Both the position numbers and the translations under genes were made by a program. From CAYMWF01 sp964394085 [NCBI: uncultured Gemmatimonadota bacterium] (GTDB lineage Bacteria; GCA-2686955; CAYMWF01): a stretch of 64,000 bases of DNA. The notes beneath the pieces were generated by a model. It made no database searches, was not told the DNA's origin, and saw nothing but the letters and a program-made list of their open reading frames with translations. The DNA is taken from positions 12,490 to 76,489 of the forward strand of contig CAYMWF010000018.1 in the NCBI GenBank assembly GCA_964394085.1, in the 5' to 3' direction. This document shows, one piece after another, positions 16,996-24,551 of the stretch; the stretch's first letter is position 1; every line of letters begins with the position of its first letter.

Positions 16996-17454
16996 TTGGT
17001 TGTCGAGATTGTAAGAATAAATTCCGGAAGTACAAAAAGCTGCGAGGTTGTCTTTGATTATCGAAAATCCTGGGGTCGGATGGTAATAGACGAGATCTGC
17101 AGTCGCATACCCGGAATCGAGATACTCGAGGAGACATCCTGCACGACCTTGACCTTCGAAAAAGCCGTTCTATGCGAATTCAGAAAAATCAACGGCGTAT
17201 TCTGGTGTTTCTCGGATAAGGAAGGACTGCCGGTCGATCGGGACACGGCACGTCATGTCCTCCGATGGATCTGCGCCGCAATCCCGGGTGAAAAATCGAA
17301 CCAGGATAGTGAATACACGGTAGAATCCGATTTCGAAGCGTTGTTTTCTCCGATACCCGATGAGGAACGGGTATTCCTCAGCCGATTACTGAACGGTACC
17401 CCCGCCCCGTCCGCCGTGAAAGCCGGAAGACCTGCTATCTCACCAGTATTCTGA
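16996..17454 (+). CDS. Unnamed 152-residue protein in the ParA-CBM48 operon
   Basis: The TTG start directly follows the previous stop (TGATTG), with AAAGGGAGC as ribosome site. The sequence has a first half with alternating strands (CEVVFDYRKSWG, CTTLTFEKAVLCEF) and a more acidic, helical second half (residues 75-130) ending in a proline-rich tail. No family is recognised and no catalytic motif or membrane segment is seen. Tight spacing to its neighbours puts it in the same transcript as the ParA-CBM48 gene. Confidence 0.6.
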   Translation: MVVEIVRINSGSTKSCEVVFDYRKSWGRMVIDEICSRIPGIEILEETSCTTLTFEKAVLCEFRKINGVFWCFSDKEGLPVDRDTARHVLRWICAAIPGEKSNQDSEYTVESDFEALFSPIPDEERVFLSRLLNGTPAPSAVKAGRPAISPVF

Positions 17455-17673
17455 TTACCGGTTCCCCAGCAGTCGAAAAATGGTTGATTTTACTCCCGTA
17501 TTTACTGTTATATGCATATTTCGCCCTTGATGCCGCAAATACCGGCCGGGGAGACGCCACGCGTCATGACCGGATCCTGCGGTTTTGAGTAATGATGAAA
17601 CAACATACGGTCCGGTGTCTCCGGTTCCCAGGTTTAACGACTCACCGTGCTTTTGCACCGAGGAGGTTTGGAA

Positions 17674-18006
17674 ATGAAGATAGAGAATTACCCGTTCAAA
17701 TTCACCCTTGCTGGGGAGACGTGGGAACTCAGCAAAAACATGATTGTTCGGATCAAAGCGGACGGAGAGGAAAATAAACTGTCTCTCTCAGGTAACGTGA
17801 CGGATATAGATTATTCCGAAACGGTGAATGAATATGTGGTGACTGTCGATAATCTGGACGGCACGACGTTTCTGATGAGCAAAAGGTACGGTTGGATCGG
17901 GCCGTTCGAGGATGTGAAATCGATCGATTTCAATGAAGCGAGAAAGGTCGCCGTGGTTACCGGACGAAGAAACGGCGAAGACGGCGTTTTCGATCTTGTC
18001 GGTTGA
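17674..18006 (+). CDS. Unnamed 110-residue protein downstream of the ParA-CBM48 operon
   Basis: The ATG at 17674 is preceded by a consensus AGGAGG at 7 nt spacing, so it is preferred over the earlier in-frame start. The sequence is rich in predicted beta strands (FKFTLAGETWEL, MIVRIKADGEE, YVVTVDNLDGTTFLM, KVAVVTGRR) and contains no cysteine, signal peptide or membrane helix. It looks like a small beta-barrel or PH/OB-like domain. A 219-nt gap separates it from the preceding gene, so it may have its own promoter. It is convergent with the regulator at 18075. Confidence 0.65.
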   Translation: MKIENYPFKFTLAGETWELSKNMIVRIKADGEENKLSLSGNVTDIDYSETVNEYVVTVDNLDGTTFLMSKRYGWIGPFEDVKSIDFNEARKVAVVTGRRNGEDGVFDLVG

Positions 18007-18074
18007 CTCTCGGGGGATGACCGGTCAACTAAATCCGACCGGATGGTGGGAGCCGTTTTTCAGCGAACAGTGCT

Positions 18075-19424
18075 TCAGGCGGGTTTTTCCTGGTATTCTT
18101 TAAGCTTGTTGCGGATGGTTCTGATACTCACTCCGAGCATCTCCGATGCCCTTGTCCGGTTTCCGTTCACGGAACTCAGCGTATCAAGAATGAGACGCTT
18201 TTCCATCTCCCTGATGGTTTCTCCGATAACCGGCATCGTATTCCCTGAATCGACTCCCGACACCTCTTCTTCCTGGATCAGAAAATTCGAAAGTGAAAGT
18301 GTATCGGACCGCGCCATCACTACGGCGCGTTCGATGCAGTTTTCGAGCTCGCGCACATTTCCCGCCCATCGGAGTTTCATAAAATACTGCACAACCTCCG
18401 GCTCGATGCGAATATTCTTTCCGTTCTGCTCGTTGAATTTTTGCAGAAATCGATCTACAAGAATCGGGATGTCGTCTTTCCTGTCTCTCAGGGGCGGAAT
18501 GAATATAGGCACAACATTCAGACGATAGTACAAATCCTCCCTGAATTCTCCGGTTTCCAGGGCTTTTCTCAGGTTTCTGTTTGTCGTGGCGATAACTCTC
18601 GTATCGGCTTTGACGAGCTGTGTTCCTCCTACCCGGTAGAATTCTTTTTCCTGCAGAACCCTGAGGAGCTTCGCCTGGAGCGGTCTGGCGATCTCGCCGA
18701 TTTCATCAAGGAGAAGGGTTCCGCCATCGGCCAGCTCGAATTTTCCTATGATCCTCTTATCCGCACCCGTGAAAGCACCTTTCTCATGACCGAACAGCTC
18801 GCTCTCAAGCAATTCACTCGGAAGTGCCGCACAGTTTACCTTGATGAAACTCTTGGTGCGCCTGTCGCTGTTGAAGTGAATCGCTTTCGATATCAGCTCT
18901 TTGCCTGTTCCGGTATCTCCTTCGATCAATACGGTGGCTATACTCGCGGCAACCGTTTCGATCACTTCGAAGATATCCCGCATAATCTGGCTCTGCCCTA
19001 TAATGTTGCAGAAATCGAATTTCCTCTCGACCTCCTTGCGAAGACGGGCGTTCTCTATCTGCAGATTGCCGAATTCCATTGCTTTTTCGAGGAGGAGGGT
19101 TATCTCGTTGATGGTGAACGGCTTTTTGATATAGTGCAATGCGCCGAGTTTCATGGCTTCGACCGCCGTTTCAACGGAGCTGTGGGCGGTCATTACGATT
19201 ACAGCAGTACGATGATCGTAGGATTTGATCTGCCTCAGAATCTCGAGACCGTTTGCGTCGGGCAGTCGAAGATCGAGAAGTGCGATTTGAAAAGAAAAAT
19301 CGCGGATTAGAGCTTTCGCTTCCTTCCCGTTCCTTGCCGAACTGATCTTGTAATCAGCCTTGAGCCCTTCCGTAAGGAATTCTCTGATCAGGAGGTCGTC
19401 GTCAACTATTAGAAGCCGATGCAT
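18075..19424 (-). CDS. Sigma-54-dependent response regulator (NtrC family)
   Basis: The 449-residue protein has three domains. The receiver (residues 1-120) has D51 as phosphoacceptor in LLDLRLPDANG and a PF motif (KKPF). The AAA+ domain (about 140-370) has Walker A GDTGTGKE, the intact sigma-54 contact loop GAFTGA and Walker B LLLDEIGEI. The C-terminal Fis-type helix-turn-helix (GNRTRASEMLGVSIRTIRNKL) binds an upstream activator site. It is the second gene of a kinase-regulator pair, 33 nt after the kinase. A sigma-54-like element lies upstream of the pair at 20969-20985, so self-activation is possible. Confidence 0.93.
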   Translation of the reverse strand: MHRLLIVDDDLLIREFLTEGLKADYKISSARNGKEAKALIRDFSFQIALLDLRLPDANGLEILRQIKSYDHRTAVIVMTAHSSVETAVEAMKLGALHYIKKPFTINEITLLLEKAMEFGNLQIENARLRKEVERKFDFCNIIGQSQIMRDIFEVIETVAASIATVLIEGDTGTGKELISKAIHFNSDRRTKSFIKVNCAALPSELLESELFGHEKGAFTGADKRIIGKFELADGGTLLLDEIGEIARPLQAKLLRVLQEKEFYRVGGTQLVKADTRVIATTNRNLRKALETGEFREDLYYRLNVVPIFIPPLRDRKDDIPILVDRFLQKFNEQNGKNIRIEPEVVQYFMKLRWAGNVRELENCIERAVVMARSDTLSLSNFLIQEEEVSGVDSGNTMPVIGETIREMEKRLILDTLSSVNGNRTRASEMLGVSIRTIRNKLKEYQEKPA

Positions 19425-19457
19425 ATTTCAGACTCCGTCGACTGTCTTGGTTCTTGT

Positions 19458-20522
19458 CTAAGCTGAAGGAAGGGCAACAGTCACGGCAGTACCGCTTCCC
19501 GGTGATGATTCTACATCGATATATCCGCCATGGCATGACACTATACGATGCGCTATTGCGAGACCCATGCCGGAGGAGTTGTCTTTTGTCGTATAAAACA
19601 CCTCGAAAATCCTGTTTTTGACGATCTCCTCCATGCCGGAGCCCGAGTCCGAGATTTCGATTGACACATAGTCGCGCCTGCCCGGTACATCGGCATCTTC
19701 ACCCGTTTTGTTCATGAAAATTCCAACCTTTAAGAAACCGCCGTCAGGCATCGCCTGAACAGCGTTCCGGATCAAGTGCATGAAAAGGTTGTGAAGCTGG
19801 TACTGATCGGCCAGGACTACCGCATGCGAATCGGAGTTTTCCAACTGCAGTTCGATACCATTCTCCTTGAAACCCGTTTCACTGTTTGCGTATGCAAGAG
19901 TCTCTTCAAGCAGATTCCAGATCGGCACGGGTTCGAAGGAAGGGCGGGAGATCCTCGTGAAATCCAGAAGATCGGAGATCATGCGATCGAGAGAATTGAC
20001 CCCATCGATAATTCTGCCGGCAAGCCGTTTCCGAGGATCGCCTGTTTCTATCTTGCGGTTGAGAAGGGAGGCGTAACCGCTGATTCCGCCGAGAGGATTA
20101 CGCAGACCGTGGGCGAGGGTCGACGTTGGAACCTGTTCCGATATCATTTCATCTTCGTCGACGGCCGCGGATTCCGGAGGTCGGCTGAGGTGATTGAGAA
20201 TAATCATTCCATGGATTGAACCGTCGTCGCCTGGTAAAAATGAAACAAGGAATTCCGAAGGGATCGCGATGCCCGACCTGAGTAGAATTTCACCCTTCCC
20301 GGACCAGGTTGGAGAGTCGCCGGCTTCCCCGGGGTCGAAATCGAGATTGAGCAGTGAATCGAAGCGTTTCCCTTCAACCTCGTCGAATTTCCATCCAAGT
20401 ATGCGTTCAGCGCTGCTGTTCATAAAATGAATTTCACCTGCGGGTCCGGTGATTACTACCAGGGCGTCCATGGCGGCAAAAAGGTGCTTACTGGCTTTTT
20501 CGATCATTTCGGCTAAAAACAT
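19458..20522 (-). CDS. PAS-containing sensor histidine kinase, NtrB-like
   Basis: The start at 20522 follows GGTGGGAG closely and gives 354 residues. Starts at 20546 or 20639 are possible but less well placed. A PAS domain (about residues 8-110; LVVITGPAGEIHFMN, ERILGWKFDEVEG) precedes the dimerisation/H-box LAHGLRNPLGGISGY and the ATP-binding domain with NAVQAMPDGG (N box), DSGSGMEE (G1) and GMGLAIAHRIV (G2). No membrane segment is visible, so it senses a cytoplasmic signal. It phosphorylates the sigma-54 activator encoded 33 nt downstream. Upstream is a 540-nt gap holding the sigma-54-like element. Confidence 0.9.
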   Translation of the reverse strand: MFLAEMIEKASKHLFAAMDALVVITGPAGEIHFMNSSAERILGWKFDEVEGKRFDSLLNLDFDPGEAGDSPTWSGKGEILLRSGIAIPSEFLVSFLPGDDGSIHGMIILNHLSRPPESAAVDEDEMISEQVPTSTLAHGLRNPLGGISGYASLLNRKIETGDPRKRLAGRIIDGVNSLDRMISDLLDFTRISRPSFEPVPIWNLLEETLAYANSETGFKENGIELQLENSDSHAVVLADQYQLHNLFMHLIRNAVQAMPDGGFLKVGIFMNKTGEDADVPGRRDYVSIEISDSGSGMEEIVKNRIFEVFYTTKDNSSGMGLAIAHRIVSCHGGYIDVESSPGSGTAVTVALPSA

Positions 20523-21061
20523 GCATGCTCCCACCTGGGTAATCATCAGGCTCCCGAAAGTATCGATCGGATATCCGTTATAAAATTTCAGTGAATCTTT
20601 GCGGTCAGTCCCAAAGCACGCGCAAAGCGAACCGCTCATCTCACATATTGATTTCAGGTCTCAGCCGTCCGATCTTCAATGCTCGCGTCCTGTATTCTGC
20701 TCCGGCGCGCCGGCAGGTTTGTCCAGTCGTTGCGTACAAAATTCGACCCGAAGGTCCGGGCGGCAACCTGTAATCCTCGATAAAAAAAGAGATAACTCGT
20801 AAAGGCTGTGAGAAGTGTCGCAATTGCCGTACCCTTTTTTCGTTCTGGTTGTCTTGTTATAATTGACTGTTATTCAATAAGATACGTTAGCAGTACCGAC
20901 CTGAAAGGAAGGAAAAACAAGAAGAATCGAAACGGTTTTACCGGGGGTGTGGTAAAGATTTTGGCATGTGGCAAGATTTTTGCCATATGACTGGGCAGAT
21001 TCAGGTTTTGGGATTCATCGAGTACCGTTCACTGAAGATTCTGCAGTTTTCTCTCTGGAGT
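20523..21061. other. Intergenic region with sigma-54 element and no gene
   Basis: The 539-nt gap separates the two sigma-54 regulatory units. Besides the -24/-12 element at 20969-20985 it contains a 12-bp palindrome CCGGCGCGCCGG (20702-20713). No supported protein gene is present; the minus-strand 60-codon frame at 20641-20823 has no ribosome site. A small RNA transcribed from the sigma-54 element is possible but not shown. Confidence 0.45.
20969..20985. promoter_or_regulatory. Palindromic sigma-54 (-24/-12) promoter element
   Basis: TGGCAAGATTTTTGC (plus strand, 20969-20983) has GG and GC exactly 10 nt apart, as sigma-54 requires. Because it is nearly palindromic, the minus strand reads TGGCAAAAATCTTGC (20971-20985), which also has the right spacing and matches the TGGCAC-N5-TTGC consensus even better. 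Read on the minus strand it would drive the kinase/regulator pair with a leader of more than 400 nt. Confidence 0.65.
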
Positions 21062-22429
21062 TCATTCGATACCGAATTCTTTGATTTTCTTTCTCAGGGT
21101 AGGACGGGAAATTTTAAGAATCCTGGCAGCGCGGCTTTTATTTCCATCAGAAAAATTCAACGCGTTCCTTATTGCGATTTTTTCCGCTGTCGAAAGATCC
21201 ATGACCTGGTCGAGCAGAAATGGAGCTTCGAGCTCCGAAGATTCATCCAGCGATTCCGTTTTTCTGAAAAGTTCGGGAGGAAGGTCATCGGGGGTGATCA
21301 CGGTTTCGGGGCACAGGATATAGAATCGTTCAATGGTATTCTTCAGCTCCCTGACATTCCCCGGCCATGCGTAATCGATGAAACGTTCGATCACTTTCTC
21401 CTGAAGCTTCTTGATCGGTTGTTTCAGCTCCTCTGCGTAATATGTGAGATAATGCTCGACCAGAACCGGGATATCGATTTTGCGTTTTATCAGGGGAAAA
21501 ACCCTGATCGGCACGACATTCAGACGATAATAAAGATCTTCACGGAATGTTCCGTCCTTGACGGCGGAGAGAAGGTCCTGATTCGTGGCTGCTATTATCC
21601 GGCAATTGAGATCGTAGCTTTTGTAGCCGCCGACTCTTCTGAAACTTCTCTGTTCGATGACACGAAGCAGCTTGACCTGCATTCCGGGTTTCATCTCTCC
21701 TATCTCATCAAGGAAGAGAGTGCCCCCCTGGGCCCTTTCGAACAAGCCTTTCTGTTCGCTTACTGCATCTGTGAAAGCTCCTTTTACATGTCCGAAAAGA
21801 TTGCTTTCGAGGAGAGTGTCAGGGATGGCGGCGCAGTTGATGTCCATGAACGGCCCGGATTTCGTCACGCTGTTGAAGTGCACCGCACAGGCGATCAGTT
21901 CCTTCCCGGTCCCGCTGTCGCCGGTGATCATGACGCTTGAAGCCGGACTCTGGGAGATACGTTTTATCAACGATTTGATCTGAATGATATTTCGGCTTTT
22001 TCCAACGATCTTGTCGAGGGAGTAGCGAGCCTGGCTCGCCTCTCTAAGCTGTTGTATTTCTTCTTTGAGATTCAGCGTTTCAGAGACATTCTTCAGTGTC
22101 ATCTGAATCATGCTCAGGCGGAACGGTTTGGTTATGAAATCATGCGCTCCGAGGCGCATCGATTCCACCGCCGTGTCGATATCGCCGAAGGCTGTCATCA
22201 TTATAACGACAATTCTGTTGTCGATATTTTTGATCTGTTTAAGGGTTTCCAGACCGTCGATGCCCGGCAGGCGCATATCCAGAAGCACGATATCCGGATG
22301 ATATTCGGGCACCAGCTGGATCGCACGTTCTCCCCTGTCGATGGAGAATGTCTCGTAACCAGCGTCGCTGAGTGCCTCATCCAGGGTGATGCGCATGTGC
22401 TTGTCGTCTTCGACTATAAGGATCTTCAT
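21062..22429 (-). CDS. Second sigma-54-dependent response regulator (NtrC family, GAFTDA variant)
   Basis: 455 residues: a receiver with D51 (LLDMRLPGIDG), a AAA+ domain with Walker A GDSGTGKE, Walker B LFLDEIGEM and sensor region CRIIAATNQDL, and a C-terminal Fis-type helix-turn-helix (GNKSRAARILKISRPTLRKKI). The loop that touches sigma-54 reads GAFTDA instead of GAFTGA, a variant seen in other members, so it is probably still active. No kinase is adjacent; the PilZ protein gene lies 50 nt upstream on the same strand, suggesting joint expression and perhaps a link between c-di-GMP and sigma-54 control. Confidence 0.92.
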   Translation of the reverse strand: MKILIVEDDKHMRITLDEALSDAGYETFSIDRGERAIQLVPEYHPDIVLLDMRLPGIDGLETLKQIKNIDNRIVVIMMTAFGDIDTAVESMRLGAHDFITKPFRLSMIQMTLKNVSETLNLKEEIQQLREASQARYSLDKIVGKSRNIIQIKSLIKRISQSPASSVMITGDSGTGKELIACAVHFNSVTKSGPFMDINCAAIPDTLLESNLFGHVKGAFTDAVSEQKGLFERAQGGTLFLDEIGEMKPGMQVKLLRVIEQRSFRRVGGYKSYDLNCRIIAATNQDLLSAVKDGTFREDLYYRLNVVPIRVFPLIKRKIDIPVLVEHYLTYYAEELKQPIKKLQEKVIERFIDYAWPGNVRELKNTIERFYILCPETVITPDDLPPELFRKTESLDESSELEAPFLLDQVMDLSTAEKIAIRNALNFSDGNKSRAARILKISRPTLRKKIKEFGIE

Positions 22430-22479
22430 TTCTTCAAGTTGTCCAGTTGGTTTTCCTGGATATATCAGTCATCCGGTTT

Positions 22480-23142
22480 TCAAGAATCGTCCGGCTGATA
22501 ACCTTCAATTTCGAGCTTGAATACGAGTTCGATGACACGATCGCGGTCTTTTTCGCTTATATCGGTAAATTCTATCGCGATTGTGTTTTTGTCCATGCCC
22601 TCGGGGAGGATGCTTCTCACCACGATACCCGAGCAGCGGACCGGCCTCAATCCGCTGGTTCTCGGAATTTCGACCCGCACAGGCATATCGACGCTGACCC
22701 AAGTTGGAACTCCGGAGATCGAAATACCGCCTCCGGAGATATCGCAGGTCATATATCTTCCCTCATTAATTATCCTGCCGGATTCGCGGGGAGACAATAT
22801 TTCAAGGCGGATCGGCATCGCAGCAGCAACGCGGAAAAATTCGCGTCGCTGGACAATCTCTATCGAACCATCCAGCTCCAGCCTCAGAACCGGCTTCTCT
22901 CCACTGATCGATTGTATGCATTTCGTTTGCAATCGGTAGTGAGTGCCGTCTTTACTGAAATGAATCTTCACTTCCTGGTCAGGCTTTACGCGAAATACAT
23001 TCTCTTTTTCTATGGGCGTGAGAACTGTGAAAGAAGATTTACCCATTGACACTAGCTTGGTGGGGAACGCGCGAATCCCATTTTTCACCGGGATTTCAAT
23101 CATCAGGTGGTCACTGGCATCTGGTCGAAAAAGTATCGTCAT
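22480..23142 (-). CDS. YcgR/FlgZ-like PilZ-domain protein (c-di-GMP receptor)
   Basis: In this 220-residue protein the C-terminal PilZ domain (about residues 95-212) has both c-di-GMP signatures: QRREFFRV (the RxxxR motif) and DISGGGISI (the D/NxSxxG motif). Residues 10-90 form an N-terminal beta domain like the YcgR-N domain, found in flagellar brake proteins and related regulators. Cytoplasmic, no membrane segment. It is upstream of the sigma-54 regulator at 21062, on the same strand. No flagellar or pilus genes are in this window, so the output is unknown. Confidence 0.85.
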   Translation of the reverse strand: MTILFRPDASDHLMIEIPVKNGIRAFPTKLVSMGKSSFTVLTPIEKENVFRVKPDQEVKIHFSKDGTHYRLQTKCIQSISGEKPVLRLELDGSIEIVQRREFFRVAAAMPIRLEILSPRESGRIINEGRYMTCDISGGGISISGVPTWVSVDMPVRVEIPRTSGLRPVRCSGIVVRSILPEGMDKNTIAIEFTDISEKDRDRVIELVFKLEIEGYQPDDS

Positions 23143-23434
23143 GCTTCACCTCAAGTGCTTCCCCGGCAGAGTATAAGAATCAACAGCCTATTTCAATCCC
23201 GAATATGCAACATTCGAAAACCTGTTGATTTTTCTTCCGAGCCTATGGAAAAGCGGAAGCGATGCCGGCGAAACCCACCAATCCGATCGCTTTCCGGTAT
23301 CGAGCGGAATACAGGCCGTTTCCTGTCGCTCCCTTTGTGCACAATCCTCGATTCGGCAAAGAAAATTTTTGACAAGGAGCCCGGGTTCTGTTAAACGGAT
23401 GCAGGACTTCTTCACTCGGCGGGAGCGAACCGGG

Positions 23435-23821
23435 ATGACGACTCAGCCTTTAGATGAGCTGCAGGCTTTTGAAAACAGGAACAGAACCAGGGATTACGCC
23501 GTGACAGTAACGGCGCCTGAGTTCACCTGCGTTTGCCCGTGGACCGGTCAGCCGGATTTCGCTACGATCATAGTCAGGTACATTCCGAACGAGTACCTGG
23601 TCGAGTTGAAATCATTTAAGCTTTTTCTCTGGAAGTACCGCGACAGAGGAATCACTCACGAGGATGCGGTAAACGAGATTGCCGATGAATTTCTCCGGAC
23701 CATCGCACCCAAGTTCCTCTGCGTTCGGGGAGAATTTCGTGTCCGGGGCGGCATTGTTACAAGTGTCGAAGTAACTGCCGGAGATCGAATGCTCTACGAG
23801 AATTTGACGGGAACAGAATAG
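23435..23821 (+). CDS. queF: NADPH-dependent 7-cyano-7-deazaguanine reductase
   Basis: QueF reduces preQ0 to preQ1 in queuosine biosynthesis. The 128-residue length (from the ATG at 23435 with GGGAGCG upstream) fits the short unimodular type. The catalytic region CVCPWTGQPDFATI has the nucleophile C34 and the proton donor D41 seven residues apart, and ELKSFKLFLWKYRDRGITHE matches the QueF signature with the substrate-binding glutamate. The later pathway steps queA and tgt are also in this window, about 31 kb away. I looked for a preQ1 riboswitch upstream and did not see a convincing one. Confidence 0.92.
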   Translation: MTTQPLDELQAFENRNRTRDYAVTVTAPEFTCVCPWTGQPDFATIIVRYIPNEYLVELKSFKLFLWKYRDRGITHEDAVNEIADEFLRTIAPKFLCVRGEFRVRGGIVTSVEVTAGDRMLYENLTGTE

Positions 23822-23944
23822 ATCGTTTGAGTGTCCCGGCTCGTGTTGAATGGCGGATTCGCGAGTTCGATTCCGCCGCATTTGCTGATAACAACCGGCG
23901 GAACCCGGAATCGTTCCGGCCGGAATGAGGAAGATACAGGATCC

Positions 23945-24427
23945 TTGACAAATCACAGATTGATTGAACTGGTGCTCTTTCTGGCCCGCGTGTTCACAGC
24001 GCAGGAAAGGATTGACATCATCGACATAGAGAAGTCGCTCACCAGGCAGGGGTACAGTACAGTTGAAATAAATACCGCCGTATCCTGGTTTACCGACGTC
24101 CTCGAGGATGATTTGGTGGGCTTCACGGACGGCTCCTTCACATCTGAAGACAGCTTCCGTATCCAGGGAGCTCTCGAGCGCCGGCTCCTTACTCCCGACG
24201 CATTCGGTTTCCTGCTGAATCTCAGATCGCTGGGTCTGATTAACGATATTATGTACGAAGGTTTGCTGAATCACCTGTTGCTTCTCGGGATCGCCCGTGC
24301 GGATAAAGGTATGATCGAGGACATCGTAGTCTCCGATATGTTCGGAGATAATTACGACGGGGACGAACTTCGATTCGAACTGGAAGACGGCACGGATCTC
24401 GAAGAAAACACCGGAACGATTCATTGA
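23945..24427 (+). CDS. smg: Smg/DUF494 family protein
   Basis: The TTG at 23945 gives 160 residues and is the most sensible start because the upstream part of the frame looks non-coding; GAGGAAG lies 11 nt before it. The sequence begins LTNHRLIELVLFLARVF, followed by IEKSLTRQGYSTVEINTAVSWFTDVL. That matches the Smg family, small acidic proteins found in many Gram-negative bacteria, often near dprA/topA. Here topA follows 124 nt downstream, which supports the call. The C-terminal tail is very acidic. Its molecular function is not firmly known. Confidence 0.7.
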   Translation: MTNHRLIELVLFLARVFTAQERIDIIDIEKSLTRQGYSTVEINTAVSWFTDVLEDDLVGFTDGSFTSEDSFRIQGALERRLLTPDAFGFLLNLRSLGLINDIMYEGLLNHLLLLGIARADKGMIEDIVVSDMFGDNYDGDELRFELEDGTDLEENTGTIH

Positions 24428-24551
24428 CCGGTTCCTCGTTCGATCTGAATCCTCATTCAGTATTTTTTGCAGTAATACAGGGTCTTTTATCGTCAGCTGC
24501 TACAATTCATATATCCGATGTGCAGGGAATGCCGGGATAGAATAAACACAG

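Noticed and set aside
18441-19310. 289-codon plus-strand open frame
   Set aside because: Antisense to the NtrC-type regulator at 18075, whose receiver, AAA+ and HTH domains are complete.
20966-21940. 324-codon plus-strand open frame, starting near the sigma-54 element
   Set aside because: Antisense to the NtrC-type regulator; no ribosome site or domain, despite the promoter-like sequence just at its start.
23143-23434. preQ1 riboswitch before queF
   Set aside because: I looked for the short G/C stem with an A-rich tail pairing in the loop and did not find a convincing one. A TTGACA with a poor -10 (23369-23397) is the only promoter-like feature.
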